From NCBI GenBank assembly GCA_002345575.1, contig DDVX01000019.1, forward strand, positions 82,397 to 146,396: a stretch of DNA of 64,000 bases, read 5' to 3'. The stretch comes from Stutzerimonas stutzeri. Its GTDB lineage: Bacteria > Pseudomonadota > Gammaproteobacteria > Pseudomonadales > Pseudomonadaceae. The position numbers and the translations under genes are program-made. The notes under the pieces are model-generated. The model worked only from the letters and a program-made list of their open reading frames with translations, did no database searches and was not told the DNA's origin. Positions 36,134 through 45,180 of this stretch are shown one piece after another (positions within the stretch are counted from its first letter, which is position 1; each line of letters starts with the position of its first letter).

Positions 36134-38809
36134 TTATCCGTTGATCAGTTGCCTCAAGACGAAATGTAGAATCCCACCGGCCTTGAAGTACTGGACTTCA
36201 TTAAGCGTATCGATACGGCACAAAACCTGGAAAGAGCTTCGCTCGCCGCCGCTGCGTTCCACCTCGACGGTGAGCATCTGGTGCGGTTTGATGTTCTCGT
36301 CCAGGCCGCGGATCGCAAGCTTCTCGGTGCCGTCCAGGCCCAGCGACTGGCGGGTCTGACCATCGATGAACTGCAGCGCCAGCACACCCATACCGATCAG
36401 ATTGGAGCGGTGAATACGCTCGAAGCTTTCGGCTATCACCGCCTTGATTCCCAGCAGGTTGGTGCCCTTGGCTGCCCAGTCACGGCTGGAACCGGTGCCG
36501 TATTCCTGGCCGGCAATTACCACCAGTGGCACGCCTTCGCTCTGGTAACGCATCGCCGCATCGTAGATCGAAAGCTTTTCACCGCTGGGCTGGTAGAGGG
36601 TATTACCGCCTTCTTCACCGCCGAGCATTTCGTTTCTGATGCGGATATTGGCGAAGGTGCCGCGCATCATCACTTCATGGTTGCCGCGACGTGAGCCGTA
36701 GGAGTTGAAGTCATCCGGCTGCACGCCCAGTGATTGCAGATACAGGCCGGCCGGCGAGCTGGCGCTGATATTGCCAGCGGGGGAGATGTGGTCGGTGGTG
36801 ATCGAGTCGCCGAACAGGGCCAGGATACGCGCGTTCTCGACATCGGCAGGAGGCGCCGGTGGTTGGCCGATATCATCGAAGAACGGTGGATTCTGCACAT
36901 AGCTGGAAGCTGCATTCCACTGATAGGTATCGCCAGCAGTGACCGGAATCTTCTGCCAGTGCTGGTCGCCACTGAACACGTCGGCATAGCGACTGCGGAA
37001 CATTTCACCGTCGATGTTGGCGACGGCTTCGGCAATTTCCGCGCTGCTTGGCCAGATGTCCTTCAAAAACACCGGCTGGCCTTGCTGGTCATGGCCCAGT
37101 GGTTCTTTACTCATGTCGATGCGCGTAGTGCCGGCCAGGGCAAAGGCCACCACCAGCGGCGGTGAGGCCAGCCAGTTGGCCTTGACCAGCGGATGCACGC
37201 GGCCCTCGAAGTTGCGGTTGCCGGACAGCACCGAAGAGACGATCAGGTCGTTGTCAGTGACGGTCTGGCCGATGGCATCCGGCAGCGGCCCGGAGTTGCC
37301 AATGCAGGTGGTGCAGCCGTAGCCCACCAGATTGAAACCAAGCTGGTCAAGGTATTGCGTCAGCCCGGCGCGCTCCAGGTAATCGGTGACCACCTGAGAG
37401 CCGGGTGCCAGGGAGGATTTGACCCAGGGCTGGCGCTGAAGACCGCGCTCCACGGCTTTCTTGGCGACCAATCCTGCTGCCATCAGTACGTTGGGGTTAG
37501 AGGTGTTGGTGCAGGAGGTGATCGCGGCGATCACCACAGCACCATGCTTGAGCGCAAAGTCCTCGCCAGCGACGGCGAAAGGGGTATCGGTCTGGTGCTT
37601 GCGGCCACTGGTTTCCATCAGCAGGTCGAAGCTGGCGCCGATGTCGCCCAGGGTGACGCGGTCCTGTGGACGTTTCGGGCCGGCAACCGAAGGCTGCACC
37701 TGACTCAGGTCCAGTTCCAGGGTGGCGGTAAATAGCGGGTCCGGCGAGCTGCTGTCGCGCCACATGCCCTGTGCTTTGCTGTAAGCCTCGACCAGGGCGA
37801 TACGTTCTTCGCTGCGGCCGGTGAGGCGCAGGTAGTCGAGGGTGATCTGGTCCACCGGGAAGAAGCCGCAGGTCGCGCCATATTCGGGTGCCATATTGCC
37901 GATGGTGGCGCGGTCGGCCAGCTGCAGGTAATCCAGCCCCGGTCCGTAGAACTCGACGAACTTGCCCACCACGCCGTGTTTGCGCAGCATTTGCGTCACG
38001 GTCAGCACCAGGTCGGTGGCGGTGATGCCTTCATTAAGCTTGCCAGTCAGGCGAAAGCCCACCACTTCCGGTATCAGCATGGATACCGGTTGGCCGAGCA
38101 TGGCCGCTTCTGCCTCGATACCGCCGACGCCCCAGCCCAGCACACCCAGGCCGTTGATCATGGTGGTATGCGAGTCAGTGCCGACCAGGGTGTCTGGGTA
38201 GGCATAAGTTTCGTTGTTGTCGTCACGGGTCCAGACCACCTGGCCCAGGTACTCGAGGTTGACCTGGTGGCAGATGCCGGTGCCTGGCGGCACCACCCGG
38301 AAGTTGTCGAAGGCCTGCTGGCCCCAGCGCAGGAACTCGTAGCGTTCGCCGTTACGCTGCATCTCGATCTCGACGTTCTGCTCGAACGACTGGCCGCTGC
38401 CGAAACGGTCCACCATCACCGAATGGTCGATCACCAGATCTACCGGTGATAGCGGGTTGATCCGCTGAGGATCAGCACCGGCGCGGGCTACCGCGTCGCG
38501 CATGGCTGTCAGATCCACCACCGCCGGCACGCCGGTGAAGTCCTGCATCAGCACACGAGCAGGGCGGTACTGAATTTCACGGTCCGAAGTGCGCGCTTGC
38601 AGCCAGCTTGCCAGCGAGTTGAAGTCGTCGGCACGCACGGTAATGTCATCTTCCCAGCGCAGCAGGTTCTCCAGCAGCACCTTCAACGAAGTTGGCAGGC
38701 GGCTGATATCGCCCAGGGTTTTCGCCGCTTCGGGCAGGCTGTAATAAAGGTAGGTCTTGCCGTCCACATCCAGGCTTCGGCGACAGTTTAGGCTGTCCAG
38801 GGATCGCAT
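36134..38809 (-). CDS. acnA: Aconitate hydratase A AcnA
   Basis: This 891-residue TCA-cycle enzyme interconverts citrate and isocitrate. The three [4Fe-4S] ligands are visible in SCTNTSNP (first Cys) and YGCTTCIGNSG (two Cys). Substrate-site blocks (GTDSHTTMINGLGVLGWGVGG; GSRRGNHEVMMRG; YGTGSSRDWAAKG) are intact. Length and order of domains match AcnA/IRP-type aconitases rather than AcnB. It stands alone with its own terminator. An inverted repeat AACCCG/CGGGTT lies 13-30 bp before the start. Confidence 0.97.
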   Translation of the reverse strand: MRSLDSLNCRRSLDVDGKTYLYYSLPEAAKTLGDISRLPTSLKVLLENLLRWEDDITVRADDFNSLASWLQARTSDREIQYRPARVLMQDFTGVPAVVDLTAMRDAVARAGADPQRINPLSPVDLVIDHSVMVDRFGSGQSFEQNVEIEMQRNGERYEFLRWGQQAFDNFRVVPPGTGICHQVNLEYLGQVVWTRDDNNETYAYPDTLVGTDSHTTMINGLGVLGWGVGGIEAEAAMLGQPVSMLIPEVVGFRLTGKLNEGITATDLVLTVTQMLRKHGVVGKFVEFYGPGLDYLQLADRATIGNMAPEYGATCGFFPVDQITLDYLRLTGRSEERIALVEAYSKAQGMWRDSSSPDPLFTATLELDLSQVQPSVAGPKRPQDRVTLGDIGASFDLLMETSGRKHQTDTPFAVAGEDFALKHGAVVIAAITSCTNTSNPNVLMAAGLVAKKAVERGLQRQPWVKSSLAPGSQVVTDYLERAGLTQYLDQLGFNLVGYGCTTCIGNSGPLPDAIGQTVTDNDLIVSSVLSGNRNFEGRVHPLVKANWLASPPLVVAFALAGTTRIDMSKEPLGHDQQGQPVFLKDIWPSSAEIAEAVANIDGEMFRSRYADVFSGDQHWQKIPVTAGDTYQWNAASSYVQNPPFFDDIGQPPAPPADVENARILALFGDSITTDHISPAGNISASSPAGLYLQSLGVQPDDFNSYGSRRGNHEVMMRGTFANIRIRNEMLGGEEGGNTLYQPSGEKLSIYDAAMRYQSEGVPLVVIAGQEYGTGSSRDWAAKGTNLLGIKAVIAESFERIHRSNLIGMGVLALQFIDGQTRQSLGLDGTEKLAIRGLDENIKPHQMLTVEVERSGGERSSFQVLCRIDTLNEVQYFKAGGILHFVLRQLING

Positions 38810-39032
38810 TCGTCTCTCCTTTTAACCCGCACGGTCGGGTTGAGTGAGGTCGTGGCTTTGTTTGAATCTAGCCCCGCTGAGGGTGTTTAGCCATGTTTAA
38901 CTGGACAGGGCCGGCCCCCCGGGGGTTCCCTTTCAACCATCAAGCTTGGCTTTTGTATCAGTTGGAGATGTCCGGGCGATGACGTTGTGCTGCTTATGGG
39001 CGACAATGCCGGCCTGTTTTCAGGAGCCTCAG

Positions 39033-39284
39033 ATGTCTCAATCAGCCGAACTGTCCGCCGATGCGGTACTCGATGCCAGCGGCCTCAATTGCCCCGAGCC
39101 GGTGATGATGCTGCACAACAAGGTGCGCGGTCTGGGTGGTGGTGAGCTGCTCAAGGTCATCGCCACCGACCCGTCTACCCAGCGCGATATTCCCAAGTTC
39201 TGCGTCTTCCTCGGCCACGAGCTGGTCGAGCAGCAGGCTGAGGAAGGCACCTACCTTTATTGGATTCGTAAGAAAGTCGAATGA
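39033..39284 (+). CDS. tusA: TusA-family sulfur carrier protein
   Basis: This 83-residue protein begins MSQSAELSADAVLDASGLNC after an aggagc site; longer in-frame starts exist but are not conserved in type. The sulfur-carrying Cys is in GLNCPEPVMML (NCPxP motif). TusA relays persulfide sulfur from IscS for tRNA thiolation and other pathways. It is divergent from acnA. A GC-rich hairpin follows its stop. Confidence 0.92.
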   Translation: MSQSAELSADAVLDASGLNCPEPVMMLHNKVRGLGGGELLKVIATDPSTQRDIPKFCVFLGHELVEQQAEEGTYLYWIRKKVE

Positions 39285-39286
39285 AG

Positions 39287-39308
39287 CCGCGGGCAAACAT
39301 GCCCGCGG
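39287..39308 (+). terminator. Hairpin directly after tusA
   Basis: CCGCGGGCA and TGCCCGCGG form a perfect 9-bp stem with a 4-base loop, beginning 3 bp after the stop. No T-run follows, so its role as terminator is uncertain. Confidence 0.55.
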
Positions 39309-39339
39309 GCCGGTCTCCGAACAGGGGGTGGGCTCATTC

Positions 39340-39354
39340 GCGGCCAAGGGCCGC
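39340..39354. repeat. REP-like hairpin (gcggccaagggccgctcctac type)
   Basis: GCGGCC-AAG-GGCCGC followed by tcctac matches the pattern of the other REP-like units at 46.6, 51.4, 61.5 and 63.9 kb. Confidence 0.7.
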
Positions 39355-39374
39355 TCCTACAAGTCCCCGCAGCA

Positions 39375-40208
39375 CTACCGCGATAAGGCGCTGGCCTCCT
39401 GCCGTCGCCACATCCGCTTCAGCCAGCGCCAGGTGATCCAGCCTGCGCCCAGCAAATAGATCAAGCCTCCCGGCACCCACATGATCAAACCGGCCAGTTG
39501 CTGGTCAGCGACATCCCGCGATTCGCCATAAAAGGGCGTGCTGGCAAAGGTCAGCAGGGCGCCCAACAGGCCGGTGTGCATCAGCGTCAACAGGTTGGCC
39601 ATCAGCGCCTGCGGTACCTGCTTCGGATTGGCGCGCAGGGTCGACCACCAGAACAGCCAACCTGTGAACAGGAAGCAGGCATGCTCGACGGCGTGCCACC
39701 AGAGGTTGTCCAGCGCAAGCTGATAGAGGCTGGGGGTGTGCCAGATCCAGATGATCGCCCCGTGCAGCATCGCCAGCGCCACCGGATAGCGACCCCAGCG
39801 CAGAATGGCGCTCCATACCGGCTGTGCCACGCGGCCGGTAACGGCGCGCCACTGCGGCAGCGGGCGTGCCAGTGCCCACATGGGCGCGATCACCACGATG
39901 AACAACATATGCTGGGTCATATGCCAGCTGGTGCTGGTTTCCGCCCAGTCGTCGATGGGCCCGAATACCGAGAACACCACCAGCAGCATGGCGCCGTGAA
40001 ACCACGCGGCTTCGCTGCGGCGGGTCCGGATGCGCAGGGAACCGAGAATATACAGCCCCCAAGCTAACGCCACGATAATGGCGGTAATTAACAGCGGTGC
40101 GCGCTCGGTGAAATGTCCGTCGAACAGGCCGTGAGCCAACGCCGGCTGCGGCAGCCAGCCCAGCAGGGCAACAAGCAAAGGCCAGCGAGTCAGCGAAATC
40201 ATACGCAT
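39375..40208 (-). CDS. ctaG: Cytochrome c oxidase assembly factor, CtaG (Caa3_CtaG) family
   Basis: This 277-residue membrane protein has about seven helices and the His-containing motifs of the Caa3_CtaG family (SWHMTQHMLFIVVIAPMWALA, WIWHTPSLYQLAL, WWHAVEHACFLFTGWLFWW). The family supports copper loading of caa3/aa3 oxidases and is unrelated to Cox11-type CtaG. It is the last gene of the caa3 cluster and overlaps the preceding small gene by 10 bp. ATG 40208 or 40202 are both possible. Confidence 0.88.
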   Translation of the reverse strand: MRMISLTRWPLLVALLGWLPQPALAHGLFDGHFTERAPLLITAIIVALAWGLYILGSLRIRTRRSEAAWFHGAMLLVVFSVFGPIDDWAETSTSWHMTQHMLFIVVIAPMWALARPLPQWRAVTGRVAQPVWSAILRWGRYPVALAMLHGAIIWIWHTPSLYQLALDNLWWHAVEHACFLFTGWLFWWSTLRANPKQVPQALMANLLTLMHTGLLGALLTFASTPFYGESRDVADQQLAGLIMWVPGGLIYLLGAGWITWRWLKRMWRRQEASALSR

Positions 40209-40561
40209 GGAGGGAAAAACGCCAGTTGCAGGCCGATGAACAGGGTGGAAAGGGCCGCGATCAGATGTATCCCGGCCGCCACACGGGCAACAAACAGCTG
40301 CCGCTCGTCCAGCTCATGGGTAGGCTGAGCCAGTTTCCAGGCGCGATGGGCGAGCCACAGCAGTAATGCGACCACCACCAGCGTGCCGATCGCAAAACTC
40401 AGGTTCAGCCAGTTGAAGATGCCTTGCGCCGGGTCTGGCGGGCTGACCGCACAGGCGACGCCGTGAGCACCGTAGATCGCGGCAAACCAGATGCTCCAGA
40501 TGATCAGCCCCAGCACTATTTGCATGGGATGCAGGCGTGAGCTCCAGCGTGGCTTGTTCAT
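40199..40561 (-). CDS. Small multi-helix membrane protein of the caa3 oxidase cluster, function unknown
   Basis: The start ATG at 40561 overlaps the stop of the subunit I+III gene (TGATG), and the end overlaps the assembly-factor gene, so it is translationally locked into this operon. The 120-residue product has three hydrophobic stretches (VLGLIIWSIWFAAIYGAHGV, LNLSFAIGTLVVVALLLWLA, VAAGIHLIAALSTLFIGLQLAF). I do not recognise the family with certainty; it occupies the place where a small subunit IV-like or assembly protein would be expected. Confidence 0.8.
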   Translation of the reverse strand: MNKPRWSSRLHPMQIVLGLIIWSIWFAAIYGAHGVACAVSPPDPAQGIFNWLNLSFAIGTLVVVALLLWLAHRAWKLAQPTHELDERQLFVARVAAGIHLIAALSTLFIGLQLAFFPPCV

Positions 40562-43092
40562 CAGGCGGCTCCCCAGGTGCTTGGGAACAACACGATGGCC
40601 GCGTAGGCGCTCCACAGCACGCCGGCGTTGTAGTACCAGAGCTGCGCCACCACCACGGTTTCGTAAGGGGCATGCAGCCCGACGTAACCCTTCACTACGC
40701 GCAAGGCTTGCAGGATGGTCAGCGTGGTCGCTAGGGCGCAGTGGATAAGGCTGTAGCTGAGCATCACGAAAATCACCGCATCGTGAGCCGTTTCGGTGAT
40801 GGCGAGGTTGGCATCCAGTAGCAGCCACAGCAGCACCGCACACTGCAGCAGGCCCAGGCCTGCGGTGATGCAGAGTTTGCGCAGCAGATGCTCGGACTTC
40901 CCTTGCCGCAATCGCGACGGCACCGAGCGCATGCACAGCGCGCCTAACGTCAGCAGCAGCGCACTGGCGAGCATCACCCAGCCATTGAGGCCGGACTGCT
41001 CCGGTACCTGCCAGTCAGGAGATACCGTCCATAGATAGAACCAGCCGAACAGCAGACACAGATACAGCGCGCCGTTGGCCAGCAGTGTTATGCCCATGCC
41101 CCAAACGCCAGGGCCGTCGAAGGTCCGTGAGTGCAACGGCGGCTCGCCCGGTTGGGTGCGGGCGTCCGGTGCGGCGGCGGGGTGCGTGCCGTTTACCCAA
41201 GACCAGCGAAACAGCACCACCAGCGTCGCCAGAGCGGATGCGATGGCGAGCCAGTAGACCTTGTTGAGCAAGCTCAGGCACAGCGCGGTGAGAAACAGCG
41301 AAGCGATAAAGGGCAGCCAGCTGTTACCCGGCAGATGAATGATTTCACGCACCTTGCCGGTCAGCGGCTCGACGCCCCAAGTCTCCCGCCGACCATGGTC
41401 GATAACGGTCAGCGCGTGTTCGCCGCGGGCAATGCTGTCGGGCAGGTCCGGGTCCTTCCACAGTGGGTGGCGGCTATCGATTTCCGGAAGGCTGACAAAG
41501 TTGTAGGGGCTCGGCGGCAGGCTGGTGGCCCACTCCAGGGTGTCGGCATTCCAGGGGTTCTTCTTCGCCGGCTGGCCGAAGCGGAAATGCAGCAGGATAT
41601 CCAGCAGAATGGTGCCGATGCCGATCGCCATGATGAAGCTGCCGATGGACGAGACGAGGTTGGGCATGTCCCAGCCCAGCCCGGTGTCGTAGGTGTAGAC
41701 CCGCCGTGGCATGCCGATCAGCCCGGTCCAGTGCATGATCAGGAAGGTCACGTTGAAGCCGATGAATACCAGCCAGAAACCCCAGCGTCCGAGGCGCTCC
41801 GAGGGCATCCGCCCGGAGAAGTGCGGCAGCCAGTAGTAGAGTCCGGCCATCAGCGGGAAGAACATGCCGCCCACCAGCACGTAATGCATGTGCGCCACCA
41901 CGAAATGGGTGTCGTGCACCTGCCAGTCGAAGGGCACCAGCGCCACCATCACTCCGGTCAGGCCGCCGGCGACAAAGACAATGAGAAAGCCCACCAGCCA
42001 AAGCATTGGCACGTGATAGGTCGGCCTGCCCAGCCATAGCGTGGCGATCCAGGCGAAGATCTGCACCCCTGTGGGGATCGCTACCAGCATGCTCGCCGCC
42101 GAGAAGAAGCCCAGTGCCAGCGCTGGAATGCCCACCGTGAACATGTGGTGCACCCACAGCCCGAAGCTGAGAAAACCCGTGCTCAGCACGCCCAGAACCA
42201 CCCAGCGGTAGCCCACCAGCGGCCGTTGGCAAAACACCGGCAACAGCGTCGAGACGATGCCCGCACCCGGCAGGAAGATGATGTACACCTCCGGATGGCC
42301 GAACAGCCAGAAAAGGTGCTGCCAGAGCAGCGGGTCTCCGCCGCGCGCCACATCGAAGAAGGGCATGTTCGCGGCGCGCTCCAGTTCCAACAGGATGCTG
42401 CCCAGGATTAGTGGCGGAAAGCCGATGACGATCATCATCGCCATCACCAGGATGTACCAGGCGTAGATCGGCATCTTGTGCAGCGCCATGCCGCTGGCGC
42501 GGGTACGCAGGATCGACACCACCAGTTCGACGCCAGCGCTGACCGCCGAAATCTCCACGAAGGTGATGCCCAACAGCCAGAAGTCCGAGTTGATTCCCGG
42601 CATGTGTGCCGAGCTCGACAGCGGCGTGTACATGAACCAGCCGGCTTTGGGCGCCACTTCGAGGAACACGCTGGACAGCAGGATGATGCCGCCGAACAGG
42701 TAGCAGTAGTAGCCCAGTGCCGACAGCCGCGGGAAGGCCAGGTCACGCGCGCCGAGCATCTTCGGGATCAGATACACCGCCAGTGCTTCCATGATTGGCA
42801 CGGCGAAGAGGAACATCATCACCGTGCCGTGCATGGTGAAGACCTGGTTGTAGATGTCTGGCTCCATCAGCACGTAGCCGGGCAGCGCTAGCTGGGTGCG
42901 AATTAGCATCGCCATCAGCCCGCCGATGAGGAAGAACACTCCACCGGTGATCATGAAGCGCAGGCCGACGCTGGTGTGATTGACGACGGTCAGGGCGCGC
43001 CAACCGCGCGGGTTGCCCCAGACTTCGTTGAACTGGTCGTGGAGCTGGTCAGGGTCCGTTGAGGGCGCTTTGCTCAGATCGGTATAACTCAT
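40561..43092 (-). CDS. ctaD: Cytochrome c oxidase subunit I fused to subunit III-like domain (CtaD-CtaE)
   Basis: This 843-residue membrane protein has a complete haem-copper subunit I in residues 1 to about 560: the haem a His in the early FTMHGTVMMFLF, the CuB His-Tyr region WLFGHPEVYIIFLPG, then GLWVHHMFTVG and the paired His of VAHMHYVLVGG. Glu in GHPEV is the A1-type proton-channel residue. After a linker of about 100 residues, a further five or so helices form a subunit III-like part. Fusion of I and III is known in caa3-type oxidases. Subunit II starts upstream (overlap of 4 bp). Confidence 0.93.
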   Translation of the reverse strand: MSYTDLSKAPSTDPDQLHDQFNEVWGNPRGWRALTVVNHTSVGLRFMITGGVFFLIGGLMAMLIRTQLALPGYVLMEPDIYNQVFTMHGTVMMFLFAVPIMEALAVYLIPKMLGARDLAFPRLSALGYYCYLFGGIILLSSVFLEVAPKAGWFMYTPLSSSAHMPGINSDFWLLGITFVEISAVSAGVELVVSILRTRASGMALHKMPIYAWYILVMAMMIVIGFPPLILGSILLELERAANMPFFDVARGGDPLLWQHLFWLFGHPEVYIIFLPGAGIVSTLLPVFCQRPLVGYRWVVLGVLSTGFLSFGLWVHHMFTVGIPALALGFFSAASMLVAIPTGVQIFAWIATLWLGRPTYHVPMLWLVGFLIVFVAGGLTGVMVALVPFDWQVHDTHFVVAHMHYVLVGGMFFPLMAGLYYWLPHFSGRMPSERLGRWGFWLVFIGFNVTFLIMHWTGLIGMPRRVYTYDTGLGWDMPNLVSSIGSFIMAIGIGTILLDILLHFRFGQPAKKNPWNADTLEWATSLPPSPYNFVSLPEIDSRHPLWKDPDLPDSIARGEHALTVIDHGRRETWGVEPLTGKVREIIHLPGNSWLPFIASLFLTALCLSLLNKVYWLAIASALATLVVLFRWSWVNGTHPAAAPDARTQPGEPPLHSRTFDGPGVWGMGITLLANGALYLCLLFGWFYLWTVSPDWQVPEQSGLNGWVMLASALLLTLGALCMRSVPSRLRQGKSEHLLRKLCITAGLGLLQCAVLLWLLLDANLAITETAHDAVIFVMLSYSLIHCALATTLTILQALRVVKGYVGLHAPYETVVVAQLWYYNAGVLWSAYAAIVLFPSTWGAA

Positions 43093-44096
43093 GGCGCAAG
43101 CGTCTCCAGCCAGGTGGCGATCTCATCGAGGGTTTTGGGGGGCACGTCGTCGTGGGCCGGCATGGCATTGCCGAACTTGATCGTCTTGTGTTCGCGCAGC
43201 CAGCGGCGCAGGCCCTCTTCATCATTGGTGATGACCCCCGCGCCAAGGCTTGGGCGGGTCGCCAGGTCGGTCAGGTCCGGTGCGCGGTTGCCGTCGCTGA
43301 TGCCGGCGACGCGATGACACTGCCCGCAGCGTTCGGCGAACACTTCACCAGCGGCCCCCGGCGCGGATTGGCTCACGCGGAAATCCTCTCGCGCGGCGAC
43401 CCAGCTCTCGAAGTCGTCCGCGGGCATCGCCTCCACGTGCAGCTTCATGTGCGCGTGCTGTAAGCCGCAGAATTCCGAGCATTGGCCATGAAAGATGCCC
43501 GTGCGATCGGCTTCGATGCGGATCACGTTGGTGCGTCCCGGCAGCATGTCCATCTTGCCGCCCAGCCGTGGCACCCAGACCGAGTGCACCACGTCGGCGC
43601 TGGTGACATGCACGTCAATCAGGCGATCGGCGGGAATGATCAGCTGGTTGGCGGTGGTGATGCCGCTGTCGGGGTAGTGCACCTGCCACCACCACTGATG
43701 ACCGGTGACTTCCACCTTGAGCGGCTGCTCGCCATCGACCGGCAGCGGCATCATGCCGCGCCCGGTGGGAATCCCGAAGATCAGCAACAACAGGATGCTG
43801 ACGCCCGGCAGCACCAGGCCGCCGCCAATGATCCAGCGTCGATTGATCCGGTCTGCCTGTTCTTCGCTGAAGGTGCGTGGCTTGCGCAGCATGGCGTAGA
43901 TCCACAGCACGCTGACCGCCAGTAGCACCAGCGTGGCGAAAGCGAACATGCCCCACCAGACGTTGGCCACCTGCTGCGCCATCGGGCTGGCCGGGTCGAG
44001 CGCCGACAGCGGGCCGCCACAGGCACTCAAACAAGGAACTGATAGCGCCAGCGTGGTCCATTTAACAGGCCGTTGAAAAACTATCTGCGTTGGCAA
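43089..44096 (-). CDS. coxB: Cytochrome c oxidase subunit II with CuA and cytochrome c domain (caa3 type)
   Basis: The protein has a lipoprotein-like signal (TTLALSVPCLSACGG), two membrane helices, a cupredoxin domain with the CuA motif CSEFCGLQHAHM and aromatic-rich HQWWWQVHYP, and a C-terminal haem-c site CGQCHRVAG. This makes it a caa3-type subunit II. No good ATG exists: the reading frame is open far upstream, and the most plausible start is TTG at 44096 (335 residues), giving MPTQIVFQRPVKWTT. That start, and about the first 11 codons, lie inside palindromic element copy 3, so the native start may have been displaced. Confidence 0.88.
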   Translation of the reverse strand: MPTQIVFQRPVKWTTLALSVPCLSACGGPLSALDPASPMAQQVANVWWGMFAFATLVLLAVSVLWIYAMLRKPRTFSEEQADRINRRWIIGGGLVLPGVSILLLLIFGIPTGRGMMPLPVDGEQPLKVEVTGHQWWWQVHYPDSGITTANQLIIPADRLIDVHVTSADVVHSVWVPRLGGKMDMLPGRTNVIRIEADRTGIFHGQCSEFCGLQHAHMKLHVEAMPADDFESWVAAREDFRVSQSAPGAAGEVFAERCGQCHRVAGISDGNRAPDLTDLATRPSLGAGVITNDEEGLRRWLREHKTIKFGNAMPAHDDVPPKTLDEIATWLETLAP

Positions 44097-44207
44097 TACT
44101 GCGTTAAAAACAGGCTCGGACTGCTCATTTAGAACACCTAAACTCCGCGTCCTCACTTTTTTTTGCCTTGTCTTGCCTGCCTCGCCTACGTTTTTCAACG
44201 GCTTGTT
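44064..44207. repeat. Dispersed palindromic element, copy 3
   Basis: The ends AACAGGCCGTTGAAAAA (44064-44080) and the near reverse complement at 44191-44207 bracket a 144-bp imperfect palindrome. Inner arms AAAAACAGGC and the matching right arm are recognisable. Left-hand sequence through tgcgttggcaatactgcg is essentially identical to copy 2. It lies at the coxB 5' end on one side and 54 bp before the DUF2231 gene on the other. Confidence 0.88.
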
Positions 44208-44261
44208 ACAGAGGCCACCGCTTCGCACGGCCCGTATTTTCGACAGCCACTGGAGGGCCGA

Positions 44262-44726
44262 ATGGCCAACTATCGAGACTCCATTCACAGCCGCGCCGCG
44301 ATTGCCGGGCATCCGCTGCATCCGATGCTGATTCACTTTCCCGTAGCCGCGTTGACCGCCTTGCTGCCAGTCGATCTGGCACATCTGTGGACGCTGGATG
44401 ACTTCTGGTGGCGTGCCGGCTTGTGGCTGGCCGGCGTTGGTGCTCTGGGTGGCTGGGTGGCAAGCCTTTTCGGTCTGATCGACTTGCTCACGGTGCGTGA
44501 GATCCGCCAGAAGATCACCGCCTGGTGCCATGCCATCCTTGCTGTGATGATGCTTTCGCTCGCCTCGCTCAACTGGTTGTTGCGCTTGCAAAACGACGGC
44601 CAGAACATCCATCTCTGGGCCTTGTATCTGTCGGCCATCACCGCGTTGCTGATCGCCCTGGCGGCCTATCTGGGCGGGCGCCTGGTCTACGAACATGCGG
44701 TGGGGGTTGATCTGGACAAGGTGTGA
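44262..44726 (+). CDS. DUF2231 family membrane protein
   Basis: The ATG at 44262 follows a gaggg site and gives 154 residues with about four helices. The N-terminal motif AGHPLHPMLIHFPVAALTAL is the DUF2231 signature. Members occur near cytochromes and oxidases, and the two conserved His suggest haem or metal binding, but function is unknown. It is divergent from the caa3 cluster. Confidence 0.88.
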   Translation: MANYRDSIHSRAAIAGHPLHPMLIHFPVAALTALLPVDLAHLWTLDDFWWRAGLWLAGVGALGGWVASLFGLIDLLTVREIRQKITAWCHAILAVMMLSLASLNWLLRLQNDGQNIHLWALYLSAITALLIALAAYLGGRLVYEHAVGVDLDKV

Positions 44727-44766
44727 GAACGGTTCGGTCATGAGCGCTTGCCGGGTCATTCGTGAA

Positions 44767-45180
44767 TTAGAAGGGTTTGGCCAGGACCAGCCAGAGCGTC
44801 GTCGTGATAAAGGCCGCGATGAACATGCCAAGAATTCCGCACTGGATGCTGGCGCTCCGTTCTGGCGAGCGTTCGATGCGCAACACCAGTACGCCGCATA
44901 AGGCATGACACATGACCATGCCGGCGACCGTGGTGAGCTTTACGATCAGCCAGCCGGCGACCAGCCCGTCACGCAGGAATATTGCGCTGCCCGAGCCGAT
45001 GGCGATCAATGCTGCTGGCGTCGCAATCAGGTTGAATACCGTGCGCGTCAGGTGCGCATGGTCTCGATAGAAAAGCGGTTCGCTGCGCCGAGTGCCGGCA
45101 GCGATCAACGCCGGCAGATACAGCAGGGCGCCGCACCAGCACAACAAACTCGCGAAGTGCAGCAGTTTGAGCAGGGGCAT
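44767..45180 (-). CDS. CopD-like integral membrane protein
   Basis: The 137-residue protein has about four helices and begins MPLLKLLHFASLLCWCGALL, with His8 in the first helix and His in MVMCHALCGVLVL, the arrangement of the CopD/DUF2269-type family. GGAG lies 6 bases before the ATG. It may handle copper or haem next to the oxidase cluster. Convergent with the DUF2231 gene. Confidence 0.75.
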   Translation of the reverse strand: MPLLKLLHFASLLCWCGALLYLPALIAAGTRRSEPLFYRDHAHLTRTVFNLIATPAALIAIGSGSAIFLRDGLVAGWLIVKLTTVAGMVMCHALCGVLVLRIERSPERSASIQCGILGMFIAAFITTTLWLVLAKPF

